Shown here piece after piece: positions 38,101-49,295 of a DNA stretch of 64,000 nt; the first letter of the stretch is position 1; the number at the start of each line of letters is the position of its first letter. The notes beneath the pieces were generated by a model. That model ran no database searches. It was not told the DNA's origin and saw only the letters and a program-made list of their open reading frames with translations. The stretch comes from Aplectana chamaeleonis (taxonomy: Eukaryota > Nematoda > Chromadorea > Rhabditida > Cosmocercidae). The DNA lies in assembly GCA_029168955.1 (NCBI GenBank), contig JAPDOI010000040.1, positions 2,034,501 through 2,098,500 of the forward strand. The letters run 5' to 3'. The position numbers and the translations under genes were made by a program.

Positions 38101-41100
38101 GGGGTCGGCAAAGCCGGTTAATCGTTCGGCGAAGCCGGACGAATACTACCCTGGGGGTGGCCCGGCAAGACGGGCCCGCGTACGGCGGAGGCGAACGAAA
38201 ACTACACGGAGAGTGGCCCGCCAAGACGGCCCATCGTTCGACGAAGCCGAACGAATACTACACGAAGGGTGGCCCGCCAATGTGGCCCATCGTTCCGCAA
38301 AGCCGAACGAATACTACACGAAGGGTGGCCCGCCTAGCCGACCCATCGTTCGACGAAGCCGAACGAATACTACACGGAGGGTGACCAGCGAGGCCGGCCC
38401 GCCGTTCGGCGAAGCCAAACGAATACTGCGTAGATGGGGGGGGGGGTCGGCGAAGCCGGTCCATCGTTCGGCGAAGCCGAACAAATACTACACGGAGGGT
38501 GGCCCGCAGAGACGGTCCATCGTTCGGCGAAGCCGAACGAATACTACACAGAGAGTGGCCCGCCAAGACGGCCCATCGTTCGACGAAGCCGAACGAATAC
38601 TACACGAAGGGTGGCCCGCCAAGCCGACTCATCGTTCGGCAAAGCCAAACGAATACTGCGTAGATGGGGGGGAGGTGTGTAGAAAGCCGGCCTGTAGTTC
38701 GGCACAGCCGAACGAATACTACACAAAGGGTGGCCCGCCAAGCCGACCCATCGTTCGGCGAAGCCAAACGAATACGGCGTAGATGGGAGGGGGTGTCTAG
38801 AAAGCCGGCCTGTAGTTCGGCGCAGCCGAACGAATACTACACGAAGGGTTGCCCGTCAAGATGGCCCATCCTTCGACGAAGCCAAACGAATACTACACGG
38901 AGGGCGGCTTCGCCGAACGAATACTACACGAAGGGTGGCCCGCCAAGCCGACCCATCGTTCGGCGCAGCCGATCGAATACTACACGAGGGGTTGCCCGCC
39001 AAGATGGCCCATCGTTCGGCCAAGCCGAACAGATACTACATGGAGGTGACCGGCGAGGCCGGCCGCCGTTCGGCGAAGCCAAGCGAATACTGCGTAGGTG
39101 GGGGGGGGGGTGTCTAGAAAGCCGGCCTGTAGTTCGGCGCAGCTGAACGAATACTACACGAAGGGTGGCCCGCCAAGCCGACCCATCGTTCGGCGAAGCC
39201 AAACGATTACGGCGTAGATGGAAGGGTGTCTAGAAAGCCGGCCTGTAGTTCGGCGCAGCCGGCTGAACAAATACTACACGAAGGGTTGCCTGCCAAGACG
39301 GCCCATCGTTCGACGAAGAAGAACTATCACTACACAAGGGTGACCCGCCAATGTGGCCCATCGTTCCGCAAAGCCGAACGTATACTACGCGAAGGGTGGC
39401 CCGCCTAGCCGACCCATCGTTCGGCGAAGCCGAGCTGGAATACTACACGGAGGGTGACCAGCGAGGCCGGCCCGCCGTTCGGCGAAAGCCAAACGAATAC
39501 TGCGTAGGTGGGGGGGTCGGCAAAGCCGGTCCATCGTTCGGCAAAGCCGAACGAATACTACGGAGGGTGGCCCGCCAAGACGGTCCATCGTTCGGCCAAG
39601 CCGAACGAATACTACGGAGAGTGGCCCGCCAAGACGGCACATCGTTCGACGAAGCCGAACAGAATACTACACGAATTGGCCCGCCAAGTCGACTCATCGT
39701 TCGGCAAAGCCAAACGAATACTGCGTAGATGGGGGTGTCTAGAAAGCCGGCCTGTAGTTCGGCGCAGCCAGGGCTGAATACTACACGAAGGGTGGCCCGC
39801 CAAGCCGACCCATCGTTCAGCGAAGCAAACGAATACGGCGTAGATGGGAGGGTGTCTAGAAAGCCGGCCTGTAGTTCGGCGCAGCCGAACGAATACTACA
39901 CGAAGGGTTGCTCGTCAAGACGGTCCATCGTTCGACGAAGCCAAACGAATACTACACGGAGGGCGGCTTCGCCGAACGAGTACTACACGGAGTGTGGCCC
40001 GCCAAGACGGGCGATCGTTTGGCGAAGCCGAACGAATACTACACGGATGGTGACCCGCCAATGTCGCCCATCCTTCGGCAAAGCCTAACCAATACTACAC
40101 AAGGTGGCCCGCCAAGCCGACTGATCGTTCGGCGAAGCCAAGCAGATACTACACGGAAGAGTGGCCCGCCAAGACGGCCCATCGTTCGACGAAGCAGAAC
40201 TATCACTACACGGAGGGTGACCCGCCAATGTGCCCATCGTCGGGCAAAGCCGAACAAATACTACGCGAAGGGTGGCCCGCCAAGCCGACCCATCGTTCGG
40301 CGAAGCCGAACAAATACTGCGTAGATGGGGGGGGGGATCTAGAAAGCCGGCCTGTAGTTCGGCGCAGCCGGCAGATAATACACGAAGGGTTGCCCGCCAT
40401 GATGGCCCATCGTTCGACGAAGCAGAACTATCACTACACGGAGGGTGAACCGCCAATGTGGCCCATCGTTCGGCGCAGCCGAAGCGAATACTACACGAAG
40501 GTTGCCCTTCAAGATGGCCCATTGTTCGACGAAGCCAAACAAATACTACACGGAGGGCGGCTTCGCCGTACGAGTACTACACGGAGGGTGGCCCGCCAAG
40601 ATGGACCATCGTTCGGCGAAGGCGAATGAATACTACACGGAGGGTGGCCAGCCTAGATGGCCCATCGTTCGACGAAGCCAAACAAATGCTACACGGAGGG
40701 CAGCTTCGCCGAACAGATTCTACACGGAGGGTGGCCCGCCAAGACGGTCCATCGTTCGGCAAAGTCGAACGAATACTACACGGAGAGTGGCCCGCCAAGA
40801 CGGCCCATCGTTCGACAAAGAAGAACTATCACTACACGGTGGGTGACCCGCCAATGTGGCCCATCGTTCGGCGAAGCCGAACGAATATTACCGAAGAGTG
40901 GCCCGTGAAGCCGACCCATCGTTCGGCGAAGCCGAACGAATACTACACGGAGGGTGGCCCGCCAAGACGGCCCATCGTTCGACGAAGCAGAACTATCACT
41001 GCACGAAGTGACCGCCCATCGTTCGGCAAAGCCGAACGAATACTACGAAGGGTGGCCGCCAAGCCGACCTATCGTTCGGCGAAGCGAAGTGAAATACGGC

Positions 41101-42836
41101 GTAGATGGGAGGTCTGAAAGCCGGCCCATCGTTCAGCGAAGCCGAACGAATACTACACGAAGGGTGGCCCGCCAAGCCGACCCATCGTTCGGCGAAGCCG
41201 AACGAATACTGCGTAGATGGAGGGGTCTAGAAAGCCGGCCTGTAGTTCGGCGCAGCCGAAGTGAATACTACAGGAAGGGTTGCCCGTCGAGATGGCCCAT
41301 CGTTCGACCAAGCCAAACGAATACTACACGGAGGGCGGTCTCGCCGAACGAGAGTACTACACGGAGGGTGGCCCGCCAAAACGACCCATCGTTTGGCGAA
41401 GCCGAACGAAAACTACACGGAGGGTGACCCGCCATTGTGGCCATCGTTCGGCAAAGCCGAACGAACACTACGAAGGGTGGCCCACCAAGCAGACTCATCG
41501 TTCGGCAAAGCCAAACGAATTCTACACGGAGGGTGGCCCGCCAAGACGGCCCATCGTTCGACGAAGCAGAACTATCACTACACGGAGAGTGACCCGCCCA
41601 TCGTTCGGCAAAGCCGAACGAATACTACACGAAGGGTGGCCCGCCAAGCCGACCTATCGTTCGGCGAAGCCAAACGAATACGGCGTAGATGGGGGGGTCT
41701 AGAAAGCCGGCCCATCGTTCGGCGAAGCCGAACGAATACTACACGAAGGGTGGCCCGCCAAACCGACCCATCGTTCGGCGAAGCCGAACGAATACTACAC
41801 GAAGGGTAACCGGCGAGGCCGGCCTGCCGTTCGGCGAAGCCAAGCGAATACTGCGTAGATGGGGGGAGGGTCGGCAAAGTCGGTCCATCGTTCGGCGAAG
41901 CCGAACGAATACGGCGTAGATGGGGGGGGGTCTAGAAAGCCGGCCCATCGTTCGGCGAAGCCGAACGAATACTACACGAAGGGTGGCCCGCAAAGCCGAC
42001 CCATCGTTCGGCGAAGCCGAACAAATACTGCGTAGATGGAGGGGGGTCTAGAAAGCCGGCCTGTAGTTCGGCGCAGCCGAGTGAATACTACAGGAAGGGT
42101 TGCCCGTCGAGATGGCCCATCGTTCGACCAAGCCAAACGAATACTACACGGAGGGCGGTCTCGCCGAACGAGTACTACACGGAGGTTAGCCTGCCAAAAC
42201 GACCCATCGTTTGGCGAAGCCGAACGAAAACTACACGAAGGGTGACCCGCCATTGTGGCCCATCGTTTGGCAAAGCCGAACGAACACTACACGAAGGGTG
42301 GCCGCCACAAGCCGACTCATCGTTCGGCGAAGCCAAACGAATACTACACGGAGGGTGGCCCGCCAAGACGGCCCATCGTTCGACGAAGCAGAACTATCAC
42401 TACACGGAGAGTGACCCCCATCGTTCGGCAAAGCCGAACGAATACTACACGAAGGGTGGCCCGCCAAGCCGACCCATCGTTCGGCGAAGCCAAACAGATA
42501 CGGCGTAGATGGGGGGTCTAGAAAGCCGGCCCACCGTGCGGCGAAGCCGAACAAATACTACCCGGAGAGTGGCCCGCCAACCCGACCCATCGTTCGGCGA
42601 AGCCGAACAAATACTACACGAAGGGTGACCGGCGAGGCCGGCCCGCCGTTCGGCGATGCCAAGCGAATACTGCGTAGATGGGGGGGTCGGCAAAGCCGGC
42701 CCATCGTTCGGCGAAGTCGAGCGAATACCACACGAAGGGTGGCCCGCCAAGCCGGCCCGACGCTCGGCGAAGCCAAGCGAATACTGCGTAGATGGGGGGG
42801 GAGGGGTCGGCAAAGTTGTTCCGTCGTTCGGTAGAA
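35150..42836 (+). repeat. 56-bp satellite array inside the Helitron-type element
   Basis: Monomers of 56 bp run CCCATCGTTCGGCGAAGCCG, then AACGAATACTACACGGAGGG, then TGGCCCGCCAAGACGG. At least three classes mix: the standard form; one with CGACGAAGCAGAACTATCAC and TGACCCGCCAATGTGG; and one with GCGTAGATGG, a G run of variable length and TCTAGAAAGCCGG. The centre of the standard form is a perfect inverted repeat, CGTTCGGC-GAA-GCCGAACG. Because 56 is not a multiple of 3, translation cycles through three frames; the many open frames here (up to 304 codons) are products of this repeat and not genes. About 135 monomers are present. The array stops about 20 bp before the 3' terminal hairpin. Confidence 0.95.
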
Positions 42837-42853
42837 TCACATGGCTGCCACGG

Positions 42854-42878
42854 ACTAGTGACCCGAAGGGTCACTAGT
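42854..42878 (+). promoter_or_regulatory. 3' terminal hairpin of the Helitron-type element
   Basis: Stem ACTAGTGACCC (42854-42864), loop GAA, perfect complement ending at 42878, which is the last base of the element in the T|T reading. A hairpin close to the 3' end acts as the end signal in Helitron transposition. Confidence 0.8.
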
Positions 42879-42960
42879 TTATAACATTTTAAATAGGGAA
42901 ATATTTGAAAAAAAAATTTGGCACTAAAAAAGCAGCTCCCAAAATGTTGTAAATATTCTA
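42879..42960. mobile_element. Palindromic foldback element, displaced outer right arm
   Basis: Reverse complement of about 33717-33800, with conserved blocks TTATAACATTTTAAATAGGG, TTGGCAC and AAAATGTTG. It completes the element begun at 33717. Confidence 0.85.
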
Positions 42961-44089
42961 AAAATCATTTCTGTGTAGGTGGGAAGCCATTTTTTTCACC
43001 TCTATATTTTCAGGACTTGTACCTTTTTTCGACCTCACCCATAGACTGCAGGGCCTCTACGCATCAACCGTTTGGAATAGATATTTCTGTGTTTTCTTCG
43101 CACAGCAGTATAGTTGTTAAGGCCAAATGGCAGCTCCGGTTACTTCAATCCAAGTATAATAAACAGTAATAGCTTCATTGAGTACAAATAATACATTGTC
43201 AAGAACTAAATAAGCTGCACTGTTCCACAGAATGGATTTCGTGGATTTTTTTTTCTGGTTTTCGCAAGTTTATCAGAAAACAGAAACAGAAGGACGAAAA
43301 CGGCCAGAAAACAGAAAGCAGAAATTTTTGCACACCCCTGATCGGGGTAGGCATGCTCTGGTGGCGTGAGGGTGACGGGAGTGCGGCCGGAAGCCCGAGC
43401 CAGCGGCAGCCCGGGCAGTGGTTCCACGCAGCACTACTGCGGCTGAGGACCGGAAGATCCTTCACCGAAGGCGGCAAAGCGCCTGCAATGCGCCGCGGAC
43501 CATCCCGCCAGCGCCGCGGGCCATCCCGCGTGCGCCGTGGATCGTACTGCTAAGCGCCGCGGACGGTCCTTCTGAATAAGTTATCCAGCCCACCCCCAAT
43601 CGACTCATTGGCCATGGGACAGATTTTGGCATTGGACCACGAGTCCTGCCCGTCAGAGCAACGTCGAGGGAGAGGCAGTGCGGGGAAGCCCCGCCTCTCG
43701 CAGCCGGTGACGTCAAGCAGGCCGACGAATCAAGGAAAACGGCCCGGCGCATAGGTGCCCTCAAGGAGGGACCAGTCGCCTTCGCAACAGATAGTGCACT
43801 AGACAGACAGTCAGGCAAGTCAGACCGTTTACCGACCCTAGGACTGGGAGAAAATCGCCACAAAATTCCAGTTAAATACACTACTTTGTAGGGCCAACTT
43901 TTTTGTGCCGATCATTTTATACACTGTGTGTTCTAAAGATAGGACATCCCTGGAGTTCTATGTCTCGGGTTCATTGAGTGAAATAGATGTTTTCCGTCAA
44001 TACCGCAGTGATCAGTATGTAAAACAACCCCCGTGCGCCTCTTCCAAGCAAGACTGAATTTTTGTGCATTTTCGTAGAGTAATTTTATG
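42961..44089. other. Spacer with a GC-rich block, no gene recognised
   Basis: The stretch 43230-43320 is rich in CAGAAAA-type short repeats. 43365-43860 is GC-rich (CCGCGGACCATCCCGC, GCCGCGGGCCATCCCGC) with open frames on both strands but no recognised motif; it may be part of an unrecognised element. Confidence 0.35.
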
Positions 44090-44327
44090 TTTTACAACGC
44101 GTATAAAAATGATAAAACACTTTTGCTCATACTGGATTTTTTGATAAAAAAAAAGAAAATGGTAAGCTGGCCCTCCTTGCTCCTTTATCGCTTCAAGGAA
44201 TCGCTATGGCACAATTTCAACCACGTTGGTCAATGGTTGCGAGTCGATTTCGCTCCCTTTCACTGTTATGGATTGTTGGAGTGCCGAAATCGAGTGATGT
44301 TGCAGACAGTTGGTTCCGACTCAACCA

Positions 44328-44443
44328 ACTAAAATAGTCTAAAGATTCTCCAACGGGTTAAGATTAGGACTGTAGACGAGCCAATACTAAAATAGTCTGA
44401 AGATTCTCCAACGGGTTGAGATTAGGACTGTAGACGAGCCAAT
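44328..44443 (-). repeat. 58-bp tandem duplication within the Tc1 relic
   Basis: ACTAAAATAGTCT recurs at 44328 and 44386, and the two 58-bp units differ at only about two positions. It duplicates the codons around the catalytic Glu. Confidence 0.9.
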
Positions 44444-44692
44444 CCAGACAAAATTTTGCGAGCTAAGGAAAGAACCCCATCCTGGATTGGCTCACGTGAA
44501 AACTCACACTGTCTTGCTAGAAACTGCAACTCTGGTGCGCATAAACACAGAAAATGTAACCAGGTGTCTTTCTAGCAATCTATAGTACCCGTCAGCGTTC
44601 GCTCGACAGCTGAGAAACCAAAGCTGTGGGCGCCCTTCACGAGCATATGCAACCACAGATTCTGAGAGGTTCACCTCCAAAATTCTAGCGGT

Positions 44693-44768
44693 TTCAGACG
44701 AAAAGAATTCAATTCTCAATAGACCCCGACCATCGAGTCTATTGAGAATTAACTTCTTTTCGTCTGAA
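44693..44768. repeat. 32-bp inverted duplication within the Tc1 relic
   Basis: Arms 44693-44724 and 44737-44768 are complementary with two mismatches around a 12-base loop. One arm is the FSDEKK coding stretch, so the other is an inverted copy of it. Confidence 0.85.
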
Positions 44769-44776
44769 AAGGTCAT

Positions 44777-45170
44777 CTATACAAAAACAGGTAAAGCCGC
44801 TGCCCACTTACTCTGAGAAAACTCGCCGCGAATCTGCCGCAAACCTGCCGAGTCGTAGCCTATCAGGCGCCGACTCGGCAGGTTCAAGGCGCCGACTCGG
44901 CAGGTTAAAGGGGCCGGCTGCATATTGCTTATACTTGCAGCATAAATGTCGTGCTTCCCCGCTGGCAAGTTTGTCAGCTGCATAAATTTGGGAAGGGTGA
45001 TAAAGCCCCTCCATCGTTTCTCCCTCACCTTACATAAAGGAGCCAATCCGGCTCCAAGGCACGTGGAACAATGACAGGGGGCGCTTGTGTGAACTTGGTC
45101 TGATCAATCGTCTGTCCACTCAGCACAGAGGCGTATCGTAGGCCGCGCGGGTTCGATCAGTCGTTCAACG
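44777..45170. other. Spacer, no gene recognised
   Basis: A small direct repeat GGCGCCGACTCGGCAGGTT occurs twice near 44866-44906, with the start of another copy just upstream. No coding motif recognised. Confidence 0.35.
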
Positions 45171-47203
45171 TGCGCGTTCCTGGTACACTCTTCAGACATT
45201 CTGGGGCCGGATGCATCAACGCACACGTGGGGGCAAGGGCAAGGGCAGGGTCTGGTAACCATAGGGCCGGCGCCCCAAGAGTCTGCGCCCTACCCCGTAT
45301 GCACATGCGCTCGATGGCATCGGGGCAGCTAACCCCAGCGTAGTGTAGGCGAATCACGTACACACGCTTAATTTTACGGCCCGAAACCTGCGATCGATAA
45401 GTCGACACAGCTGAGAATTTTCGCCTCGTCTGCTTTGCGCCTCCTGTTTTTTTTATTTCCTTTCGTTTTTGTCGCAGTTGAACATCTTACATTGCCTTTT
45501 GTCATAATGTAGAATGGTAATAGAACGTATATAAAGGTAAACGAACGTTTTAATTTCATCTACAGATTTTGAATATCATTTTATTTTTTGAATTCGTTCA
45601 CTATTGGGGCCTTACAACGTGTGCAAAACTCCAAATACTGCGATCTTTGTCTAAAAAGTGTAAGTATCAAGTTTTGAAAATTTTTATGGTGTATTTCGAA
45701 AACTCTAAATGCTATTTTGCTAACCTTTTTTTCTATTTCAAGTTAGAATGAGGTATGATTATCCGCCGATTCGCTCCGTGGATTGGTTAGCTCAGTTGCT
45801 GAGCGCAAACAAACTGATAGCCATTCTTTTGTCAGGGTAAATTTGTAGTTTTTCCCACCCTTAAAAACCCACCAAGTTGTCAAATTGTACTTTTTTGTTT
45901 TCTGTGGCTGTGAGGAAAGCGACTGCAAGATGTTCAACTGTTGTGAAAACATAAGCAGGAGAGGACAACAGAGGAAGGAGAAGAAGGAAGCAAACCTTTG
46001 GCGGCCGAGTGCTACAGCTCAGTAATTTTTTGAGACATTGAGTCGAGGATTCTTATTTCATACTTCTTATTCAGACAGTATTGCAGAAAAAAATTCTTAG
46101 TTGATGAGGGTAGACTTTTCATGGGAATGAAATAATTGTATTTGCTAAATATTTTTCAAAACTCAAAAGAAGAAAAAAGAAATTTAGCAAATGGTACGGG
46201 TGAAGTCAAAAAATTGTGTGATTCAAAGTATACAAATTCTAAATCGTATCTCGAGAAAAAATTTTACTTCACGTGTCTCGAAATCGACACTCGTGATCAG
46301 GCTAAAGGGATTCGTCACCTATCGCTTCTTTTCACAAAAATCGTATTACCAAATTTTCTCTTATCAATATGTATTACAAATGTACAAACAACTACAGTTT
46401 TGGCGAACATGTTTTTCAAAAAAAATTCCAAAAAAATGCCCTCTATCCTATTAAAAGATTACTGAACGCGAACATATTTTCTCGATCCAACATTTTTTTC
46501 TTCAAAACAACACATAAAAAATCATATTCGCTGGACCTATCATTGGAAATTCAAAAGATCTACCGGACGAATTTGGCCGAAAAAAAAAACGAAATTTAGC
46601 TGTAAATGCGAATTGTATCCAGAAACAGAAATTTAACTTGACATGTGAAATTTACTTCTCCCAAGAAAAAAAAGAGAACAAGTTGTGAAAAAATTTTGTG
46701 AAACTTCGTTTCTCCTTAGTTCTTTATCTCACTAAAACTGTAGCAACGCATCAATCAATAGCGCAAAGATTACGAAAGCAATATCGAGAAAATAGATGCC
46801 AGCAAAGTCATAGAATTCTTCAATAAAAACGTCAAAAAAATTAAAAGTAGGATATATGAAGAGATGTGAAGAGAACCTACCAAAAATGCAATTTCTACTA
46901 TAAGCAAGAGCTCTAGGCATATACCTGTTAACACGAATTGAAATTTTAAAAAATAATGTACAGGAAATGAAAAGGAAGTCGGTTTTTGCAGCGTCGCCGC
47001 ATTCTTGTCCCAGCCGGGGCAGCCGCTGCCCCAGCTTCCTAGTCGGGGCAGTTGGGGGCAGTGCCCCTAACTGCCCTTGCCCCTGCCCTGGCAGCTTAGC
47101 ATGCCAATTTCGCTGCCTTGCGTTGCCCGCGCCTGCCCAAACCCCGAGTTTCGCGTTGATGCATCCGGCCCCTCGCGTTTCTAACGCGCACTGAACCGTC
47201 CCA
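45171..47203. mobile_element. Possible foldback element with GC-rich arms
   Basis: GGGGCCGGATGCATCAACGC at 45202 has an inverted counterpart (GCGTTGATGCATCCGGCCCC) at 47153-47172. Flanking parts also match in inverted form (GTGCGCGTT; the GGGCAAGGGCAGGG type run near 45230 and GCCCTTGCCCCTGCCC near 47070). The interior 45400-46980 is AT-rich without recognised genes. Ends and target duplication are not defined. Confidence 0.4.
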
Positions 47204-47793
47204 TTGCGACCTGTGCGGGGCAAACGGCAGAGTTCCCGCATGGCCATTCCGGTCTGCGTTCAGCGCCTGCCAAACCTCGGATTCCGCCGTTTGGCTGGCT
47301 ATGACGTCACTGCTGCAGAGAGGCTCAGTGTCGCGTTTGTTAACGATTTGACAGGGCATGAACTCGTTTGATCTGCTAAATCACGTTATCGATGACTCCA
47401 CAATTGACCAGGCCCATATCAGCAGCAGAGCACGTATATAAGGGGTTTCATCCCAGACAGAGCGCAGTCGGCCTTTCGGGGCCGCTCCTGGAAAGTGGCT
47501 ACGAGTCATTCTCTGGACGATTTTTGACCGCTGAGGGAACTCCCCCACGGTCCTCAGCGAGGGAAGCTCTCTCGCGGTCGACTGTGGCGTGGATGATGTC
47601 CCTGTCGCGGATCGCGGGGGGGGGGTGACCCCTTCCCGCGGGCCGTGGCATGGACCGTGTCCTTGTTGGGGGAGACCCGCTCCTATCGAAGTGGTGGGAC
47701 CACTCAGAACTTTCCAGCCTAGCTATTTCCGCCTTATAAGTATGTAGTCTGATAGCATCATGCTACATACCATAAAGACGCAAATACCTAGAA
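47204..47793. other. Spacer with a TATA-like site, no gene recognised
   Basis: GTATATAAGGGG at 47433 is followed about 30 bp later by CAGTCGGCC and a GGCC-rich hairpin. This could be a core promoter, perhaps of an element, but no coding frame follows. Confidence 0.3.
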
Positions 47794-47990
47794 CTAAAGA
47801 CGCATGTATCATTCCTCAAAGACGCATGTAACAAACGCTGAACACGCAGGCGCCTTACATTAAAGGCGCATGAATCATTTTTCAAAGACGCACGTAACAA
47901 ACGCTGCACACGCAGGCGCCTTTTATCAAAGGCGCATGTATCCTTCCTCAAAGACGCATGTAACAAACGCTGAACACGCAGGCGCCTTAC
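47794..47990 (+). repeat. 66-bp minisatellite, about three copies
   Basis: GACGCAYGTAACAAACGCTG recurs at 47821, 47887 and 47953, a spacing of 66 bp. Each unit also holds AGGCGCCTT and AAAGGCGC, which can pair. Confidence 0.9.
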
Positions 47991-48755
47991 TACATGTTTG
48001 CATGTCCAATACACTAAAGATATCAGAGCCAATGAACTATTTACTTCAAATAGCAACGACTTGCTCTTATGAGACGCGCCGTACATCGCGTGAGCTTGCA
48101 ATCGATGTTCAACATGTGCATGATGATAACTACGGCAACGGCCCAATCTTCGTGGGCAAAAACACTAATTATCTTCATATTTGACTACGACAAGTACATT
48201 AATGGATAGCCTAAGGTTTCTACGTTCTTGTAGTTAACAAATAAAATAACAAAACAATATGACATTGAGATTATTACTGATTATTATTAAATAAGTATGA
48301 GATTTAACCTTCCTGCAGGAAGATTGTTTCATACCTCGAGCTCGTAGATACCTTACTGCAGAGAAACGTTGTCACTGCAATACAGGCCATTATTTTGGCG
48401 TTTTTGGCCAAAAAAAAGCGCTAAAAAGCATTTTTTCGCTCTTTTTTCCATAACTCTGTTTAAAAGGGTCCATTTGGGAATCTAACAAGATATTGTGAAT
48501 CAGCATCGTGTGCTCTTTTTTCTGGAATAACACATGGCCCCTCTTCAACAAGATATGCATGCAAAATTATACAAGAAACAATCAGCCCGAATCGCGATTT
48601 CGCAATTAAGGCATTTATGAGCGAATGTGTCCATGCTGTTACGCCTAAATGCTTTGTACAAAGTATGCCAAATAGTGCAAATGCTAAAAGAGAGTACTCT
48701 CGATCCTGGTTCCAAATATTTCTTCGGATTCTCAAATTGACCATCATGAACAGAG
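47991..48755. other. Spacer, no gene recognised
   Basis: No coding motif or element end is recognised in this AT-rich stretch. Confidence 0.35.
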
Positions 48756-49295
48756 TTAAAGGCAGTGGTCGCGATCAAATATGCTTGTCGTCTTTTTCTC
48801 TCTAAACCCTTTATCGCGTCTCAGTAGTAGGACCTATAGAAAAATCATGAGAAAAACCATTGTTTGGGCAAAATTTGAAGCCTGAACTTTCTTGTCTTTT
48901 GACGGTGGACGAGCTCAAAAGCATATCATCGAGCATCGATGACCTCTTATATCAAGAACATAAACTGGCTTGAAATTGGAAAATCAATGCAGCTTCGGAT
49001 TTATGCATGTAGTCAAAAACATTGACTGCAGAGCTCTGATTCTCATTGTTCAACTGTTTTTATTAGGTAAATTGCATTTATTTCGTCCTCTGAATGTCGA
49101 TGATTTTTGGGGCTGCTCGGCATGAGACTGCGATCTAATTCGTCATCCGCTGTGCACGTGTGCACACTGGCTATTTGGTCTTGAGATCTAATTCTAGCCG
49201 TTTTCACCGCTCGCTAGTTTTCAGCTGTTTTTGCGGACTATAGCTGATTTTGTAGTTCTTTCTATAACGTTTTTCATCGTGACCACTGCCTTTAA
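48756..49295. mobile_element. Short inverted-repeat element with TTAA at both ends
   Basis: Ends TTAAAGGCAGTGGTCGCGAT (48756) and ATCGTGACCACTGCCTTTAA (ending 49295) are inverted with one mismatch. TTAA at both extremities would fit a piggyBac-type target, but the terminal bases do not match the usual piggyBac start, so the class is open. No coding content. The same terminal motif recurs at 52313-52346 and 56241-56265. Confidence 0.65.

Larger units (their letters stand above)
34145..42878 (+). mobile_element. Helitron/Helentron-type non-autonomous element filled with satellite DNA
   Basis: The 8,734-bp insertion interrupts the right arm of a palindrome, and the other arm records the empty site: flanks TTTTTACAT and TTATAACATTTT join exactly, with no duplicated target bases and no loss. 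This is the behaviour of rolling-circle Helitrons. The boundary can be read as A|TCCTATATATAAAG...CACTAG|T (canonical Helitron, TC start, CTRR end) or as T|CCTATA...CTAGT|T (Helentron type). A perfect 11-bp hairpin ends exactly at 42878, favouring the second reading. The first kilobase (34145-35145) has no open frame with Rep or helicase motifs, and the remainder is 56-bp satellite, so this copy would depend on proteins supplied elsewhere. Confidence 0.82.
44090..44776 (-). pseudogene. Tc1-like transposase, degenerate fragment
   Basis: A Tc1-type transposase cuts and pastes its element using a DDE catalytic core. On the minus strand: FSDEKK (44771-44754, normally followed by the N-L-D-G-P-D-G block), ANADGYYRLLERHL (near 44600-44560), then DWLVYSPNLNPLENL (44446-44402), which matches the D-to-E catalytic block, and a C-terminal AIKEQGGPAY (near 44190-44160) like the usual end of the protein. 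Frames are broken. An inverted duplication lies just after FSDEKK (44693-44768) and a 58-bp tandem duplication spans the NLNPLENL region. The N-terminal DNA-binding half is missing and no terminal inverted repeats were found. Confidence 0.75.

Noticed and set aside
35150..42836. Many overlapping open frames of up to 304 codons on both strands in the satellite
   Set aside because: The 56-bp unit shifts the frame each copy, so the same peptides recur in all frames; this is repeat structure and not coding.
5560..42836. CRISPR-like arrays
   Set aside because: Both arrays are contiguous tandem repeats without unique spacers, and the DNA is animal.
43353..43881. GC-rich block as a coding exon or CpG island promoter
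   Set aside because: Open frames exist on both strands, as expected from GC richness alone; no motif found.
45140..45165. GGTTCGATCAG as an internal polymerase III B box
   Set aside because: No A box at a proper distance and no cloverleaf can be drawn.
45778..45812. tRNA-like start (GGTTAGCTCAGTTGCTGAGC)
   Set aside because: It resembles a tRNA 5' part, but no matching acceptor, anticodon arm or T-arm GTTCRAN block follows at the right distance.
47433..47480. TATA-box promoter
   Set aside because: The motif is clear but no transcript start, exon or frame supports it; mentioned only in the spacer entry.
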